Shown here: positions 9,041 to 18,164 of the stretch, one piece after another
Position numbering within the stretch: the first letter of the stretch is position 1
Layout of the letters: each line of letters begins with the position of its first letter
Assembly (NCBI GenBank): GCA_024693345.1
Contig: JAILLB010000122.1
Coordinates: 1-38,522, forward strand
Direction: 5' to 3'
DNA: 38,522 bases
Origin: Clostridiales bacterium
GTDB taxonomy: Bacteria; Bacillota; Clostridia; Oscillospirales; CAG-272
Notes under the pieces: generated by a model
What the model saw: the letters and a program-made list of their open reading frames with translations, nothing else
What the model was told of the DNA's origin: nothing
Database searches by the model: none
Program-made: the position numbers and the translations under genes

Positions 9041-9069
9041 TTGATATTTTTATATTGAAATATTATAAT
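9041..9069 (+). promoter_or_regulatory. Sigma-A promoter of the REC-GGDEF-EAL gene
   Basis: TTGATA (9041-9046), a 17-base spacer and a perfect TATAAT (9064-9069). The start of transcription would be near 9076, leaving only 8-12 bases before the candidate starts (ATG 9084, TTG 9088), an unusually short leader with at best a weak GTGAAG ribosome site. Confidence 0.75.
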
Positions 9070-9087
9070 TAATGTGAAGAATTATGT

Positions 9088-9438
9088 TTGATACGCAGAA
9101 GCACAATTAAGTCTAAACAGGAGCCATCAAAGGAAAACATCAACATTATTTCGAAAATTAAAAGAACAGTTTTGATAGTTGACGATGAGATAATCAATCA
9201 GGAAATACTTAAAGAAATACTGGGAACTGAATATGATATTCTTGTGGCGGACAATGGTCTTGATGCACTCCACAAAGTTCAAACAAATTGTGCCACCAAT
9301 TTCCTTGATTTTGCTGGACATCAACATGCCTATCATGGGTGGACTCAAGTTTCTTGAGATTATCAAAACCGACGAGAAATATAAGAGAATACCAGTAATA
9401 GTTCTCACACTATTGAAAAAGAGAATGAACTTAAGAGT
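9088..9438 (+). pseudogene. Receiver (REC) domain portion, frameshifted twice
   Basis: Encodes an N-terminal response-regulator receiver in pieces. Frame 1 gives KRTVLIVDDEIINQEIL and runs to a TGA at 9355. The rest of the domain (ISLILLDINMPIMGG, with phospho-acceptor Asp codon 9317-9319) is in the next frame and runs to a TAG at 9446. Then ELGAADFIKKP is back in frame 1. One extra base near 9285-9295 (by homology CCACC-A-ATTTCC) and one missing base near 9410-9415 would restore a continuous receiver. A third problem may exist at the start: ATG 9084 hits a stop after eight codons, while the in-frame start is TTG 9088. Assembly error and real decay both fit; the downstream domains are intact. 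Confidence 0.75.
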
Positions 9439-10815
9439 TTGGAACTAGGTGCAGCAGATTTCATCAAGAAACCTTATGAGGCACCTGAAATCATTCGTGC
9501 CAGAGTCAAGAGAACGATTGAACTGTCTGAAGACAGAATGATTATTCAGGCTGCGGAAAGAGATGAACTGACCGACACATATAACAAGGATGTATTCGTC
9601 GAATATGTGAACAAGATGGATCAGTACAACAGATCTCACATGAACAATATGCTTGTTTTCAATGTAGACAAATTCCATATTTTCAACGAGATATACGGAA
9701 GAGAAGAAGGCGACAATCTTCTGAGGAATCTCGCAGAATCTTTGAAAGATATAGCAAGAATGAACGATGGTATCGTAGGAAGACTGCAGTCTGACTATTT
9801 TGTTATGTACCTGAATCATCAGTCGGATTATGACAAACTATACAGTTCTATTCATGAAGAACTTGTAGATCACCACATTGAAGATAATGTGAGACTGAGA
9901 ATGGGTATTTATCGGGTGGTCGACATTCATGAAACCGTCGACAGCAGAATCGACAGAGCTAAACTTGTATGTGATGAATTGAGATCGACACCACTTGTCA
10001 ATTACCATATATATGACAAAGAATCGCAGGACAAATTAATTTTCCACGAAAGACTTGTCATTGACCTTCCTAAAGCCATATCAGAAAGGCAACTGGAAGT
10101 ATACTACCAGCCCAAATACAGAGTGACAGGAGATAAACCGGTATTGGCATCTGCTGAAGCATTGATAAGATGGAATCATCCGGAATATGGTTTTCTCTCT
10201 CCGGGAGTTTTTATTCCTCTGTTTGAAGAAAACTTTTCCATCAAATTCCTTGGCCATTTTGTTTGGAATGAAGCGGCCGAGAGAATTGCAATATGGAAAA
10301 AGAAATATGGAAAATCCATCCCAATTTCTGTCAATGTATCAAGAGTAGACATGTACGAAACCAATATGGTTTCAATGCTTGAAGACATTGTTAAAAGAAA
10401 TGGAATAGATCCAAGTGAATTATATTTGGAAATCACAGAATCTGCATACAGCGCAGATCCGGATCAGCTCACGGAAACTGTACGCACACTGACTGAATTG
10501 GGATTCAAAATCGAAATAGATGACTTTGGAAGTGGCTATTCATCTTTGAACACACTCGCTTCGCTCCCGTTCGATATTTTAAAGCTTGACATGCAGTTTG
10601 TCAGAAATATGAATAAAAATGACAAAACCAAAAAGATGGTTCAGATTGTTGCTAACATCGCAAAATTCATGGATGTTCCGCTCGTCGCTGAGGGCGTTGA
10701 AACAGAAGATCAGATGAATCAGCTTAAAGAACTGGGGTATCAGATAATCCAGGGTTATTACTTCTCAAAGCCAGTGAATGCAGAAGAGTTCGAGAAATTT
10801 TTGAAAGAGGAATAA
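9439..10815 (+). CDS. Degenerate GGDEF plus EAL cyclic-di-GMP phosphodiesterase (C-terminal part of a REC-GGDEF-EAL protein)
   Basis: After the tail of the receiver (AADFIKKPYEAPEI) comes a GGDEF-type domain in which the signature is changed to RLQSDYF, so cyclase activity is not expected. The EAL domain keeps its key blocks: AEALIRW (EAL codons 10156-10164), YLEITESA, IDDFGSGYSSL (Asp pair at 10519-10524), ILKLDMQFV and VAEGVETEDQM, consistent with an active phosphodiesterase that hydrolyses cyclic di-GMP to pGpG. The listed TTG has no ribosome site and falls inside the receiver; it is only the point from which the frame is open, and the real protein probably begins at 9084-9088. An Hpt gene starts one base after the stop, pointing to phosphorelay control. 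Confidence 0.85.
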   Translation: MELGAADFIKKPYEAPEIIRARVKRTIELSEDRMIIQAAERDELTDTYNKDVFVEYVNKMDQYNRSHMNNMLVFNVDKFHIFNEIYGREEGDNLLRNLAESLKDIARMNDGIVGRLQSDYFVMYLNHQSDYDKLYSSIHEELVDHHIEDNVRLRMGIYRVVDIHETVDSRIDRAKLVCDELRSTPLVNYHIYDKESQDKLIFHERLVIDLPKAISERQLEVYYQPKYRVTGDKPVLASAEALIRWNHPEYGFLSPGVFIPLFEENFSIKFLGHFVWNEAAERIAIWKKKYGKSIPISVNVSRVDMYETNMVSMLEDIVKRNGIDPSELYLEITESAYSADPDQLTETVRTLTELGFKIEIDDFGSGYSSLNTLASLPFDILKLDMQFVRNMNKNDKTKKMVQIVANIAKFMDVPLVAEGVETEDQMNQLKELGYQIIQGYYFSKPVNAEEFEKFLKEE

Positions 10816-10816
10816 T

Positions 10817-11161
10817 ATGTTGACTATCCAATACTTAAAAGAATACGGCGCTGATGTTGAAACCGGTCTGTCCAGATTTGTCAATAATGAAGCTCTTTAT
10901 CTTCGTCTGGTAAAAATGGTTCCTTCTCTTGATGGTTTTGCAAAACTTGAGCAAGCCACAATAGACAAGGATTATGAGACCGCTTTTGAGGCTGCTCATG
11001 GTTTAAAAGGAGCTATAGGGAACCTTTCTCTTACTCCTCTTTACACACCTATTGTAACTATCACAGAACTGCTCAGAGCAAAAACTGACATGGACTATTC
11101 TACCTTAGTCGCGGAGATAATGACTCAGAGAGGAATTCTCGAAGTAATCTGCAGCGAGTGA
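10817..11161 (+). CDS. Hpt (histidine phosphotransfer) domain protein
   Basis: A 114-residue all-alpha protein with the Hpt signature AAHGLKGAIGNLSL, phospho-acceptor H61. It probably shuttles phosphate to or from the receiver of the preceding phosphodiesterase or to other receivers in the cytoplasm. The ATG is one base after the stop of that gene, with AGAGGA as ribosome site, so the two are co-translated. No hybrid kinase is present in the window, so its donor is unknown. Confidence 0.85.
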   Translation: MLTIQYLKEYGADVETGLSRFVNNEALYLRLVKMVPSLDGFAKLEQATIDKDYETAFEAAHGLKGAIGNLSLTPLYTPIVTITELLRAKTDMDYSTLVAEIMTQRGILEVICSE

Positions 11162-11173
11162 ATACAAAAATAT

Positions 11174-11208
11174 ATGACTCGCATCTATGCTATGCGGGTC
11201 ATTTGTAT
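11174..11208 (+). terminator. Terminator after the phosphodiesterase-Hpt operon
   Basis: An 11-bp stem, ATGACTCGCAT (11174-11184) with ATGCGGGTCAT (11192-11202), with one G-T pair, a 7-base loop and then TTGTATT. The T tail is short, so some read-through into the following GH2 operon is possible; I could not see a convincing separate promoter for that operon. Confidence 0.75.
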
Positions 11209-11242
11209 TATATGACAAACCTGAAAGTGGGGACAAAAAACA

Positions 11243-12973
11243 GTGATTATACGACCTGTATTTGATGACAACTCTAATATTCCGCTGTCAGAATACCCTC
11301 GTCCTCAGTTTAAAAGAGACAGCTACTATCCTCTCAATGGACGATGGTACTATGATATCACAAAAGCAGAAGACAAACCCGATTTTAGAAGTGAAATAAT
11401 CGTTCCATATTCTCCAGAATCAAAACTATCTGAAGTTGGGCATGTTCTTCAAAAAGATGAGGTGTTATGGTATAAAAGAACCTTCTCGCTGGACAAAGAA
11501 TTTGTTTCAAGCCATGTTTTTCTTAACATAGGTGCATGTGACCAGATTTCAGAGGTGTGTTTGAACGGCAACTTTGTTGGAAAGCATCTGGGAGGGTATA
11601 ACTCCTTTTCGTTTGAAATAAGCCGTTTTTTGAGTCAGGAGAATGAACTCATAATAAAAGTTACCGACAATGCCACTTCAGACATATACGGAAGGGGAAA
11701 ACAGAAGTACAAAAATGGTGGAATATGGTATACGCCTATAAGCGGTATATGGCAGTCCATCTGGCTTGAGTCAGTTCCGGAAGAATACATTCATGATCTC
11801 CAATACATTATTGATTCAAATAAGAAAGAACTCAGAATAATAGTTGACAATGTAGGAATATCAGACCGAATCTATGTTAAGGTTGTCGACGGAGAGACAG
11901 TTAAATCGGATAAAGAGTATCCCGTGTCAGACGTCATAGTCGACATTTCATCTTTAAAAGAATGGAGTCCGGATAATCCGGAATTATATGGACTTGTACT
12001 GGATTATTCCGATGACCACGTTGAATCATATTTCGGAATAAGATCCTTTTCAAGAAAAACAGTCAACTCAAGGGAGTATTTTGCACTTAATGATAAGCCA
12101 TACTTCCAGAATGGTATTCTTGACCAGGGATATTTTGAAGACGGGATCTATACATGCAAAAGCAACAAGGCAATGTATGATGAACTCAGCAGTATAAAGG
12201 AACTTGGCTTTAACATGCTGAGAAAACACATCAAAGTTGAACCGATGCTCTGGTATTACTACTGCGATGTGCTTGGAATCCTCGTCTGGCAGGACATGAT
12301 TAACGGAGGAAAGCCATATAATCCATTGAGAATTGCTGCTGGAGCAATAAGGCCTTTAAGATTTGATGACACAAAAAACGCATTGACGGGACGAAGTGAA
12401 GAATCAAAAAGATTCTTCCTGCAAGAGGCCGGCGAAACAATTAAACAACTGTATAATACCGTGTGCATTTCTACGTGGACCATCTTCAATGAAGGATGGG
12501 GACAGTTCGATTCATTGATTGTAGCTGAAAAGTTGAAAAGCTTGGACAATACAAGACTTTTTGACAACGCATCGGGCTGGGTCGATACCGGAAAAGGAGA
12601 TTATTCGAGCCACCATATCTATTTCAGAACAATCAGACTTACAAATGACAGGAACAGAATACTTGCACTCACAGAATTTGGCGGTTATTCATTCAAGGAT
12701 CAATCAGATAATGGCAAAGCATTCGGTTACAGAATGTATAAGGACAGAAATAAACTTGAAAAAGCCATTTCCGATCTTTTCCATAAGGAAGTCATTCCGA
12801 TGATAGAGAGTGAAGGTATGTCAGTTTCGGTGTATACGCAATTAACTGATGTCGAAGGAGAAGTCAACGGGATTTTTACCGCTGACAGAAAACTGAAAAT
12901 AAGTAAAGATACGTGGAAAGAGATAAACAAATCGATATATGAGTCTTTTGAAAGGAGTATTGCCAATGAATAA
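11243..12973 (+). CDS. GH2 family beta-glycosidase
   Basis: A 576-residue retaining beta-glycosidase without signal peptide. It has an N-terminal jelly-roll (PLNGRWYYDI, VLWYKRTFSL, YNSFSFEIS), an Ig-like middle domain ending FGIRSFSRK, and a barrel with acid/base E417 in STWTIFNEGWGQFD and nucleophile E478 in ALTEFGGYSF. It lacks the extra C-terminal domains of LacZ-type enzymes. The NEGWGQ variant marks a GH2 branch whose substrate I cannot name (galactoside, glucuronide, mannoside and others are possible). The start is GTG 11243 with GTGGGGAC upstream, since no ATG fits the conserved N-terminus. It overlaps the start of the MFS gene by 8 bases, so a partnership of importer and hydrolase is likely. 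Confidence 0.88.
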   Translation: MIIRPVFDDNSNIPLSEYPRPQFKRDSYYPLNGRWYYDITKAEDKPDFRSEIIVPYSPESKLSEVGHVLQKDEVLWYKRTFSLDKEFVSSHVFLNIGACDQISEVCLNGNFVGKHLGGYNSFSFEISRFLSQENELIIKVTDNATSDIYGRGKQKYKNGGIWYTPISGIWQSIWLESVPEEYIHDLQYIIDSNKKELRIIVDNVGISDRIYVKVVDGETVKSDKEYPVSDVIVDISSLKEWSPDNPELYGLVLDYSDDHVESYFGIRSFSRKTVNSREYFALNDKPYFQNGILDQGYFEDGIYTCKSNKAMYDELSSIKELGFNMLRKHIKVEPMLWYYYCDVLGILVWQDMINGGKPYNPLRIAAGAIRPLRFDDTKNALTGRSEESKRFFLQEAGETIKQLYNTVCISTWTIFNEGWGQFDSLIVAEKLKSLDNTRLFDNASGWVDTGKGDYSSHHIYFRTIRLTNDRNRILALTEFGGYSFKDQSDNGKAFGYRMYKDRNKLEKAISDLFHKEVIPMIESEGMSVSVYTQLTDVEGEVNGIFTADRKLKISKDTWKEINKSIYESFERSIANE

Positions 12974-14300
12974 AAAGATTTCTGCCCGCCAGTGGCTGGT
13001 TTACATTATCATCGGACTAATCGGGCAAATAGCATGGGTAATAGAAAACATGTATTTGAACACATACATTTTTTCCTTTGGAGTAGGTGAGTCATACTCG
13101 ACATACATATCAATCACAAATGCTGCCAGTGCAATAGTGGCTGTGCTTACAACCATATTACTGGGAACATTGAGTGACAAGATAGGAAAGAGGAAATTCT
13201 TTATATCCATAGGATACATTCTCTGGGGCATCTCAACATTATCCTTTGGCTTTATTAAGGTTACGACAATTCAGAGTTTGTTCAGCCTGGAAGCCCTGAG
13301 CGCAGCAAAAACCGCTGCAATACTCGTTATTGTACTTGACTGTATCATGACATTCTTTGGATCAACTTCAAACGATGCAGCATTCAATGCATATGTCACG
13401 GAGACAACAGACACAGGAACTGTCAGTAAGGTGCAGGGTGTATTGGCAACATTCCCGATTCTTGCAATGCTGATTGTGTTTGGACTTTTAAATCCGCTGA
13501 CTGAAAACGGCAACTGGGATCTGTTCTTTTACATTATAGGAGGGCTTACTCTGGTTGCAGGTATTTCCGGTTTGTTCCTGATTCCGAAAGAAGAAAAAAA
13601 GCCCGAAAACACAGATGGATTTGTCAAGAGGATGATAAGTGGATTTCTACCGCAAAATATCAAGACAAACCCAAGTTTGTACATCGGATTGATAGCATTC
13701 TTGATTTACTGCATAGCAACCAACATTTTTATGCCGTATCTGATGATTTATGTTCAGTATACGATGGAGATAACGGGATTTGAATTCATACTTGCACTTG
13801 GTATCGCACTCATCGTCGGCGCAATAGTAACCATCATTTTGGGATTTGTGCAGAATAAAGTGGGTATTAACAAAATGCTTGTTCCTACTGCATTGCTGTT
13901 TGCTGTCGGATGTATCCTTCTATCCTTGGTACAGAAAGGTCAGCTTCTCCTTTTTATATTGTTCGCAACAATTATGATGTCAGGATTCATGTCTCAGAGT
14001 TCATCTTTAAACGCACTCATTAGGGAGCATACACCAAATGGTCAAGAGGGAAGTTACCAGGGCCTGAGAATGATTTTCCAGGTTGCAATACCAATGTGTA
14101 CAGGTCCTTTCATAGGCGAAGCAATAGTCAGAGGAATGTCAAATTCCACTTACGTGGATTCCCTCACAAAAGAGGTATCTCCTCTCCCGCCTAACTACAT
14201 ATTCCTGTTTGCCGGAATCGTTGGTCTATTGTCGTTGATTCCGTCAATAATCATGATAATAAAAAACAAAAATGCAGGTAAGAAAGAAGGTCAAGAATAA
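12966..14300 (+). CDS. MFS sugar transporter (GPH-like)
   Basis: A cytoplasmic-membrane secondary transporter of 444 residues with about 12 hydrophobic segments. The loop between segments 2 and 3 reads [12 protein letters not shown], the major-facilitator motif. Start: AAAGGAG at 12951-12957, eight bases before ATG 12966; a start further upstream inside the GH2 gene is not supported. Its position right after a GH2 hydrolase suggests import of a beta-glycoside, and its coupling to deoC and the nucleoside phosphorylase raises nucleosides as another cargo. Specificity cannot be read from sequence. Confidence 0.85.
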   Translation: MNKKISARQWLVYIIIGLIGQIAWVIENMYLNTYIFSFGVGESYSTYISITNAASAIVAVLTTILLGTLSDKIGKRKFFISIGYILWGISTLSFGFIKVTTIQSLFSLEALSAAKTAAILVIVLDCIMTFFGSTSNDAAFNAYVTETTDTGTVSKVQGVLATFPILAMLIVFGLLNPLTENGNWDLFFYIIGGLTLVAGISGLFLIPKEEKKPENTDGFVKRMISGFLPQNIKTNPSLYIGLIAFLIYCIATNIFMPYLMIYVQYTMEITGFEFILALGIALIVGAIVTIILGFVQNKVGINKMLVPTALLFAVGCILLSLVQKGQLLLFILFATIMMSGFMSQSSSLNALIREHTPNGQEGSYQGLRMIFQVAIPMCTGPFIGEAIVRGMSNSTYVDSLTKEVSPLPPNYIFLFAGIVGLLSLIPSIIMIIKNKNAGKKEGQE

Positions 14301-14959
14301 TGGATATCAGAGAAATACTTTCAAAAGTTGATCACACACTGCTCAAGGTGGATGCACCATGGGAAGAATATGTCAAACTATTTGATGATGCCGTCAAATA
14401 CAAAACTGCTTCTGTTTGTATTCCGTGTTGTTATGTAAAGAGAGCAAAAGAATACCTTAAAAATTCCATGAAAATTTGCACTGTTGTCGGTTTTCCCAAC
14501 GGATATTCAACCACTTCGTCAAAGGTATTTGAAACAGAAGAAGCAATCAAAAACGGTGCAGACGAGATAGATATGGTAATTAATATCGGGATGCTTAAGG
14601 CAAAAGAATATGACTTCGTCGAGAATGAAATAAGATTGCTCAAAAAAGCATGTGGTAACAGAATACTTAAAGTCATCATAGAAACATGTCTTCTTACAAC
14701 TGAAGAGAAGATAAAAATGTGCGAACTTGTGACCAAGGCAGGCGCAGATTATATAAAGACGAGCACAGGTTTCTCAACTGATGGTGCAACCCCTGAAGAT
14801 GTAAGGATTTTTGCTAAGCATGTAGGAAAGAACGTAAAAATAAAAGCCGCAGGCGGAATTAAGACAATTGAAGATGCAGAAGAGTTCATAAGACTCGGTG
14901 CATCCAGACTCGGCACCAGCAGAATTGTTAAAATAGTAAAGGAAAAACAGCTATTATGA
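14300..14959 (+). CDS. deoC: Deoxyribose-phosphate aldolase
   Basis: Cleaves 2-deoxyribose 5-phosphate to glyceraldehyde 3-phosphate and acetaldehyde, linking deoxynucleoside salvage to glycolysis. Its 219 residues match the family length. The Schiff-base lysine is K153 in YIKTSTGF, the second lysine is K182 in [11 protein letters not shown], and the aspartate-containing [11 protein letters not shown] block corresponds to the proton-relay Asp. The start shares one base with the MFS stop (TAATG) after AAGAAGG, and the end overlaps the next start by 4 bases, so the four genes are tightly coupled. Confidence 0.96.
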   Translation: MDIREILSKVDHTLLKVDAPWEEYVKLFDDAVKYKTASVCIPCCYVKRAKEYLKNSMKICTVVGFPNGYSTTSSKVFETEEAIKNGADEIDMVINIGMLKAKEYDFVENEIRLLKKACGNRILKVIIETCLLTTEEKIKMCELVTKAGADYIKTSTGFSTDGATPEDVRIFAKHVGKNVKIKAAGGIKTIEDAEEFIRLGASRLGTSRIVKIVKEKQLL

Positions 14960-16254
14960 GAATGTACGATATTATCTCCAAGAAAAGAGATAAACAGGAA
15001 CTGACAAAAGAAGAGATATCCTATTTTATTAAAAATCTGGTGTCGGGTGAAATACCTGATTATCAGACGTCAGCATTACTGATGGCTATATGCATTAATG
15101 GCATGAGCGACAGGGAAACACTTGATCTGACAATTGAAATGGAACATTCGGGTGACTGTGTCGATCTTTCCTCTCTAAAGAATACTGTGGATAAACACAG
15201 CACCGGCGGAGTAGGCGACAAGACTTCACTGATTATCGTTCCGATTGCTGCCGCATGCGGCGGAACAGTTGCAAAAATGTCCGGAAGAGGACTCGGTCAT
15301 ACAGGAGGAACAATTGACAAACTTGAATCAATTCCGGGATTTAAAACCGAGCTCAGTCCCGATGTTTTCATGAAGTTGTCAAAAGAAAATGGACTTGCAT
15401 TAGTCGGTCAGTCCGGAAATATGGCTCCTGCAGATAAAAAACTGTATGCCATAAGAGATGTTACAGCTACTGTCAGTTGCATGCCGTTGATAGTATCAAG
15501 CATAATGAGCAAAAAACTTGCTGCAGGTGCACAAAACATTGTTCTCGATGTCACAGTCGGATCCGGAGCCTTCATACCTGATATAAATGACGCAAGAGTT
15601 CTGGCACAGACAATGGTTAATGTTGGAAAAGGCGCAGGTAGAAATGTTGCCGCAGTCCTTACTGATATGGATGAACCTCTTGGCTATTCAATAGGCAATA
15701 ATCTTGAAGTGATAGAGGCAGTTGATGTACTGAAAAACAAAGGGCCAGAAGACTTAACATTTGTTGCTTTAACATTGGCATCAGAAATGGTATCACTTTT
15801 TTCCGGGAAGCCGTCTGAAGAATGTTTTGAAGAATGCAAGAAAGTAATTCAAAACGGCAAAGCTCTGGAGAAGTTCAGACAAATGGTAATTGCACAGGGC
15901 GGAGATGTATCATATATCGATGACACAACCAAGTTCAAAAAAGCCGATTATTCTTGTGAAATAAAAGCAGCTCAGTCTGGATATATATCCAAAATCAATA
16001 CTGAAGCCATAGGAGTTTCAAGCGTAATGCTTGGGGCAGGAAGAGAGAAGAAGAGTGACTCGATAGACTTTTCTGCAGGAATAAGAATGGTTAAGAAACT
16101 CGGCGATAAGGTTTCTCCTCAAGATACGATTGCTGTTCTGTATACAAGCGATGAATCAAGAATTAAAGATGCAAAAGCTAAATTTGAATCAGCAATATCT
16201 TATGCAGACAGCTACTCGGGAGAAAGAAAACTTGTGTATGGTGTTATAAGATAA
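14956..16254 (+). CDS. pdp: Pyrimidine-nucleoside phosphorylase
   Basis: Phosphorolyses uridine, thymidine or deoxyuridine to the base and (deoxy)ribose 1-phosphate. Its 432 residues match the Pdp/DeoA family. The diagnostic blocks are [16 protein letters not shown] (phosphate binding), [18 protein letters not shown], and [10 protein letters not shown] with its substrate-binding Arg. A C-terminal domain carrying [17 protein letters not shown] is typical. It overlaps deoC by ATGA. Together they degrade deoxynucleosides, though a phosphopentomutase, needed to link them, is not in the window. The broad Pdp and thymidine-specific DeoA types are not separated here. Confidence 0.94.
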   Translation: MRMYDIISKKRDKQELTKEEISYFIKNLVSGEIPDYQTSALLMAICINGMSDRETLDLTIEMEHSGDCVDLSSLKNTVDKHSTGGVGDKTSLIIVPIAAACGGTVAKMSGRGLGHTGGTIDKLESIPGFKTELSPDVFMKLSKENGLALVGQSGNMAPADKKLYAIRDVTATVSCMPLIVSSIMSKKLAAGAQNIVLDVTVGSGAFIPDINDARVLAQTMVNVGKGAGRNVAAVLTDMDEPLGYSIGNNLEVIEAVDVLKNKGPEDLTFVALTLASEMVSLFSGKPSEECFEECKKVIQNGKALEKFRQMVIAQGGDVSYIDDTTKFKKADYSCEIKAAQSGYISKINTEAIGVSSVMLGAGREKKSDSIDFSAGIRMVKKLGDKVSPQDTIAVLYTSDESRIKDAKAKFESAISYADSYSGERKLVYGVIR

Positions 16255-16261
16255 AACAAAG

Positions 16262-16300
16262 GCGTCAAAAGGAAAAATGTCCTTTTGACGCTCTATTTAT
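16262..16300. terminator. Bidirectional terminator between pdp and glyS
   Basis: A perfect 12-bp inverted repeat, GCGTCAAAAGGA (16262-16273) and TCCTTTTGACGC (16280-16291), with a 6-base loop. The minus-strand side is followed by TTTGTTTTA, favouring glyS termination; the plus side has a weaker CTCTATTTAT tail. Confidence 0.9.
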
Positions 16301-16314
16301 ACGTTCGTTAATTA

Positions 16315-17724
16315 TTAGAAATCGATTCTTGTTTCAATGTATTCCTTAAGATCTTCAATCTTGATTCTTTCTTGTTTCATAGAATCTCTTTCACGAACCG
16401 TGACACAGCCATCGCCATCTTTTGTTTCATCTCCGACTGTATCAAAATCTATTGTAATACAATATGGCGTTCCTATTTCATCCTGTCTGCGGTAACGCTT
16501 ACCAATGCTTCCGGTCTCATCATATTCTACGCGGAAATATTTTGAGAGTTCCTGAGCAATCTCCTGTGCCTTGTCGCCCAGTTTCTTAGACAGAGGCAAA
16601 ATGGCAGCTTTGATTGGAGCAAGATATGGGTGCAGGTGGAGAACTGTTCTGACATCATTGTCACCGACAGCTTCCTCATCATAAGCATCAATCAGGAATG
16701 CAAGCATTACACGGTCTGCACCGAGAGAAGGTTCAATAACATAAGGAATATATTTTTCATTTGTTGCATCATCAAAGTAATCCATTGGCTCACCGGAATG
16801 ATCCTGATGCTGTTTAAGGTCATAATCTGTTCTGTCAGCAACACCCCAGAGCTCGCCCCAGCCGAACGGGAACAAGTACTCAAAGTCAGTTGTTGCCTTT
16901 GAATAGAATGCAAGTTCTTCTTTTTCGTGATCTCTCAGGCGAAGATATTCTTTGTTCATGCCAAGAGAATACAGGAAGTTTGCACAATAATCTTTCCAAT
17001 AACTGAACCAATCCAAATCCGTTCCAGGTTTGCAGAAGAATTCGAGTTCCATCTGTTCAAATTCTCTAATTCTGAATGTGAAGTTTCCGGGAGTTATCTC
17101 ATTTCTGAATGACTTACCAACTTGAGCAATTCCGAAAGGAACTTTTTTTCTTGTCGTTCTCTGAACATTTTTGAAGTTGACAAATATACCCTGAGCTGTT
17201 TCAGGACGGAGATATACTTCGTTCTGAGAATCTTCGGTAACACCCTGGAAAGTCTTAAACATCATGTTAAACTTTCTGATTGGTGTAAAATCAGATTTGC
17301 CGCATCCCGGGCAGGGAATCTTCTTTTCTGTGATGTAAGCGGACAACTCATCGTTTGTCATGGCTTCTACATTGCATTCAACCTTGTTTTCTTCACACCA
17401 TGCTTCGACAAGTTTATCTGCTCTGTGTCTCATCTTGCAGCTCTTGCAGTCAATTAAAGGGTCATTGAAGTTAACAACGTGACCTGAAGCAACCCATACT
17501 TCGCGGTTCATTATGATCGCGGAATCCAAACCAACATTGTACTTGTTTTCCTGGACGAATTTCTTCCACCATGCCTTCTTTACGTTGTTTTTCATTTCAA
17601 CGCCCAATGGGCCGTAGTCCCAGCTGTTTGCCAGTCCGCCGTAAATCTCGGAACCGGCATATATAAAGCCTCTGTTTTTGCACAAAGCTACAATTTTATC
17701 CATTGTTTTTTCGTTTTGATTCAT
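16315..17724 (-). CDS. glyS: Glycyl-tRNA synthetase (alpha2, class IIa)
   Basis: Charges tRNA-Gly with glycine in the cytoplasm. At 469 residues it is the single-chain dimeric type common in Gram-positives, not the GlyQ/GlyS tetramer. Visible features are [23 protein letters not shown] at the N-terminus (motif 1 region), a zinc-type cysteine set CKSC...CPGCGK, motif 2 FRNEITPG...[14 protein letters not shown], motif 3 [10 protein letters not shown] and the C-terminal anticodon-binding fold. GAGGAT precedes the ATG and lies in the end of the upstream gene, three bases away. No T-box precedes it because it is the last gene of a four-gene unit. Confidence 0.97.
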   Translation of the reverse strand: MNQNEKTMDKIVALCKNRGFIYAGSEIYGGLANSWDYGPLGVEMKNNVKKAWWKKFVQENKYNVGLDSAIIMNREVWVASGHVVNFNDPLIDCKSCKMRHRADKLVEAWCEENKVECNVEAMTNDELSAYITEKKIPCPGCGKSDFTPIRKFNMMFKTFQGVTEDSQNEVYLRPETAQGIFVNFKNVQRTTRKKVPFGIAQVGKSFRNEITPGNFTFRIREFEQMELEFFCKPGTDLDWFSYWKDYCANFLYSLGMNKEYLRLRDHEKEELAFYSKATTDFEYLFPFGWGELWGVADRTDYDLKQHQDHSGEPMDYFDDATNEKYIPYVIEPSLGADRVMLAFLIDAYDEEAVGDNDVRTVLHLHPYLAPIKAAILPLSKKLGDKAQEIAQELSKYFRVEYDETGSIGKRYRRQDEIGTPYCITIDFDTVGDETKDGDGCVTVRERDSMKQERIKIEDLKEYIETRIDF

Positions 17725-17727
17725 CTT

Positions 17728-18162
17728 TTAATCCTCGTAATTTCTTTTATTTTTATCCATATAAGATTGCAATATTAATTCCGCAGACAGTGTATCTATT
17801 GCGGCTTTTCTTTTCTTTCCGTATGTTCCGAGTTCGTCGAGTATCCCGTATGCTTGAATAGTAGTACGTCTTTCATCAATAAACTCGATTTTTATATTGG
17901 TTACTTTTTTTAGCTCTTCTGCAAACTGCATGACATGTTCAACTCTGAACCCTTCGGTTCCGTCCATATTCAACGGCTTGCCTATGACTATAATGTCTGC
18001 GTTTATTTCTTTTGCCTTTTCAGCAACACTTGCGGCGGTTTTTACCATGTCATAAGACTTCAGTGTTCCGGCACCCACAGATGTAATCCAAAGGTCATCC
18101 GAATATGCAAGACCTGTTCTGGCGTCTCCAAAGTCAACCCCCAATAGTTTCGGTTTCTTCAT
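17728..18162 (-). CDS. ruvX: Putative pre-16S rRNA nuclease, RuvX/YqgF family
   Basis: A 144-residue RNase H-fold protein implicated in 16S rRNA 5'-end maturation. It has the conserved blocks LGVDFGDARTGLAYSD (first catalytic Asp), IVIGKPLNMDGTEG, FIDERRTT and a C-terminal DTLSAELILQSYMD (last catalytic Asp). A GTG at 18171 would lengthen it by three residues, but AGGTGG lies just before the ATG at 18162, so the ATG is chosen. Only two bases separate it from the upstream stop. Confidence 0.9.
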   Translation of the reverse strand: MKKPKLLGVDFGDARTGLAYSDDLWITSVGAGTLKSYDMVKTAASVAEKAKEINADIIVIGKPLNMDGTEGFRVEHVMQFAEELKKVTNIKIEFIDERRTTIQAYGILDELGTYGKKRKAAIDTLSAELILQSYMDKNKRNYED

Positions 18163-18164
18163 TA

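Noticed and set aside
9280-9420. Programmed frameshifting in the receiver
   Set aside because: No slippery heptamer, stimulator hairpin or internal Shine-Dalgarno is evident, and two opposite shifts would be needed.
9439-10815. A complete independent gene starting at TTG 9439
   Set aside because: No ribosome site, and the start would fall inside the receiver domain whose earlier parts lie just upstream in other frames.
16315-17724. T-box or glycine riboswitch in front of glyS
   Set aside because: glyS starts three bases after ruvX inside an operon, so there is no leader that could hold one.
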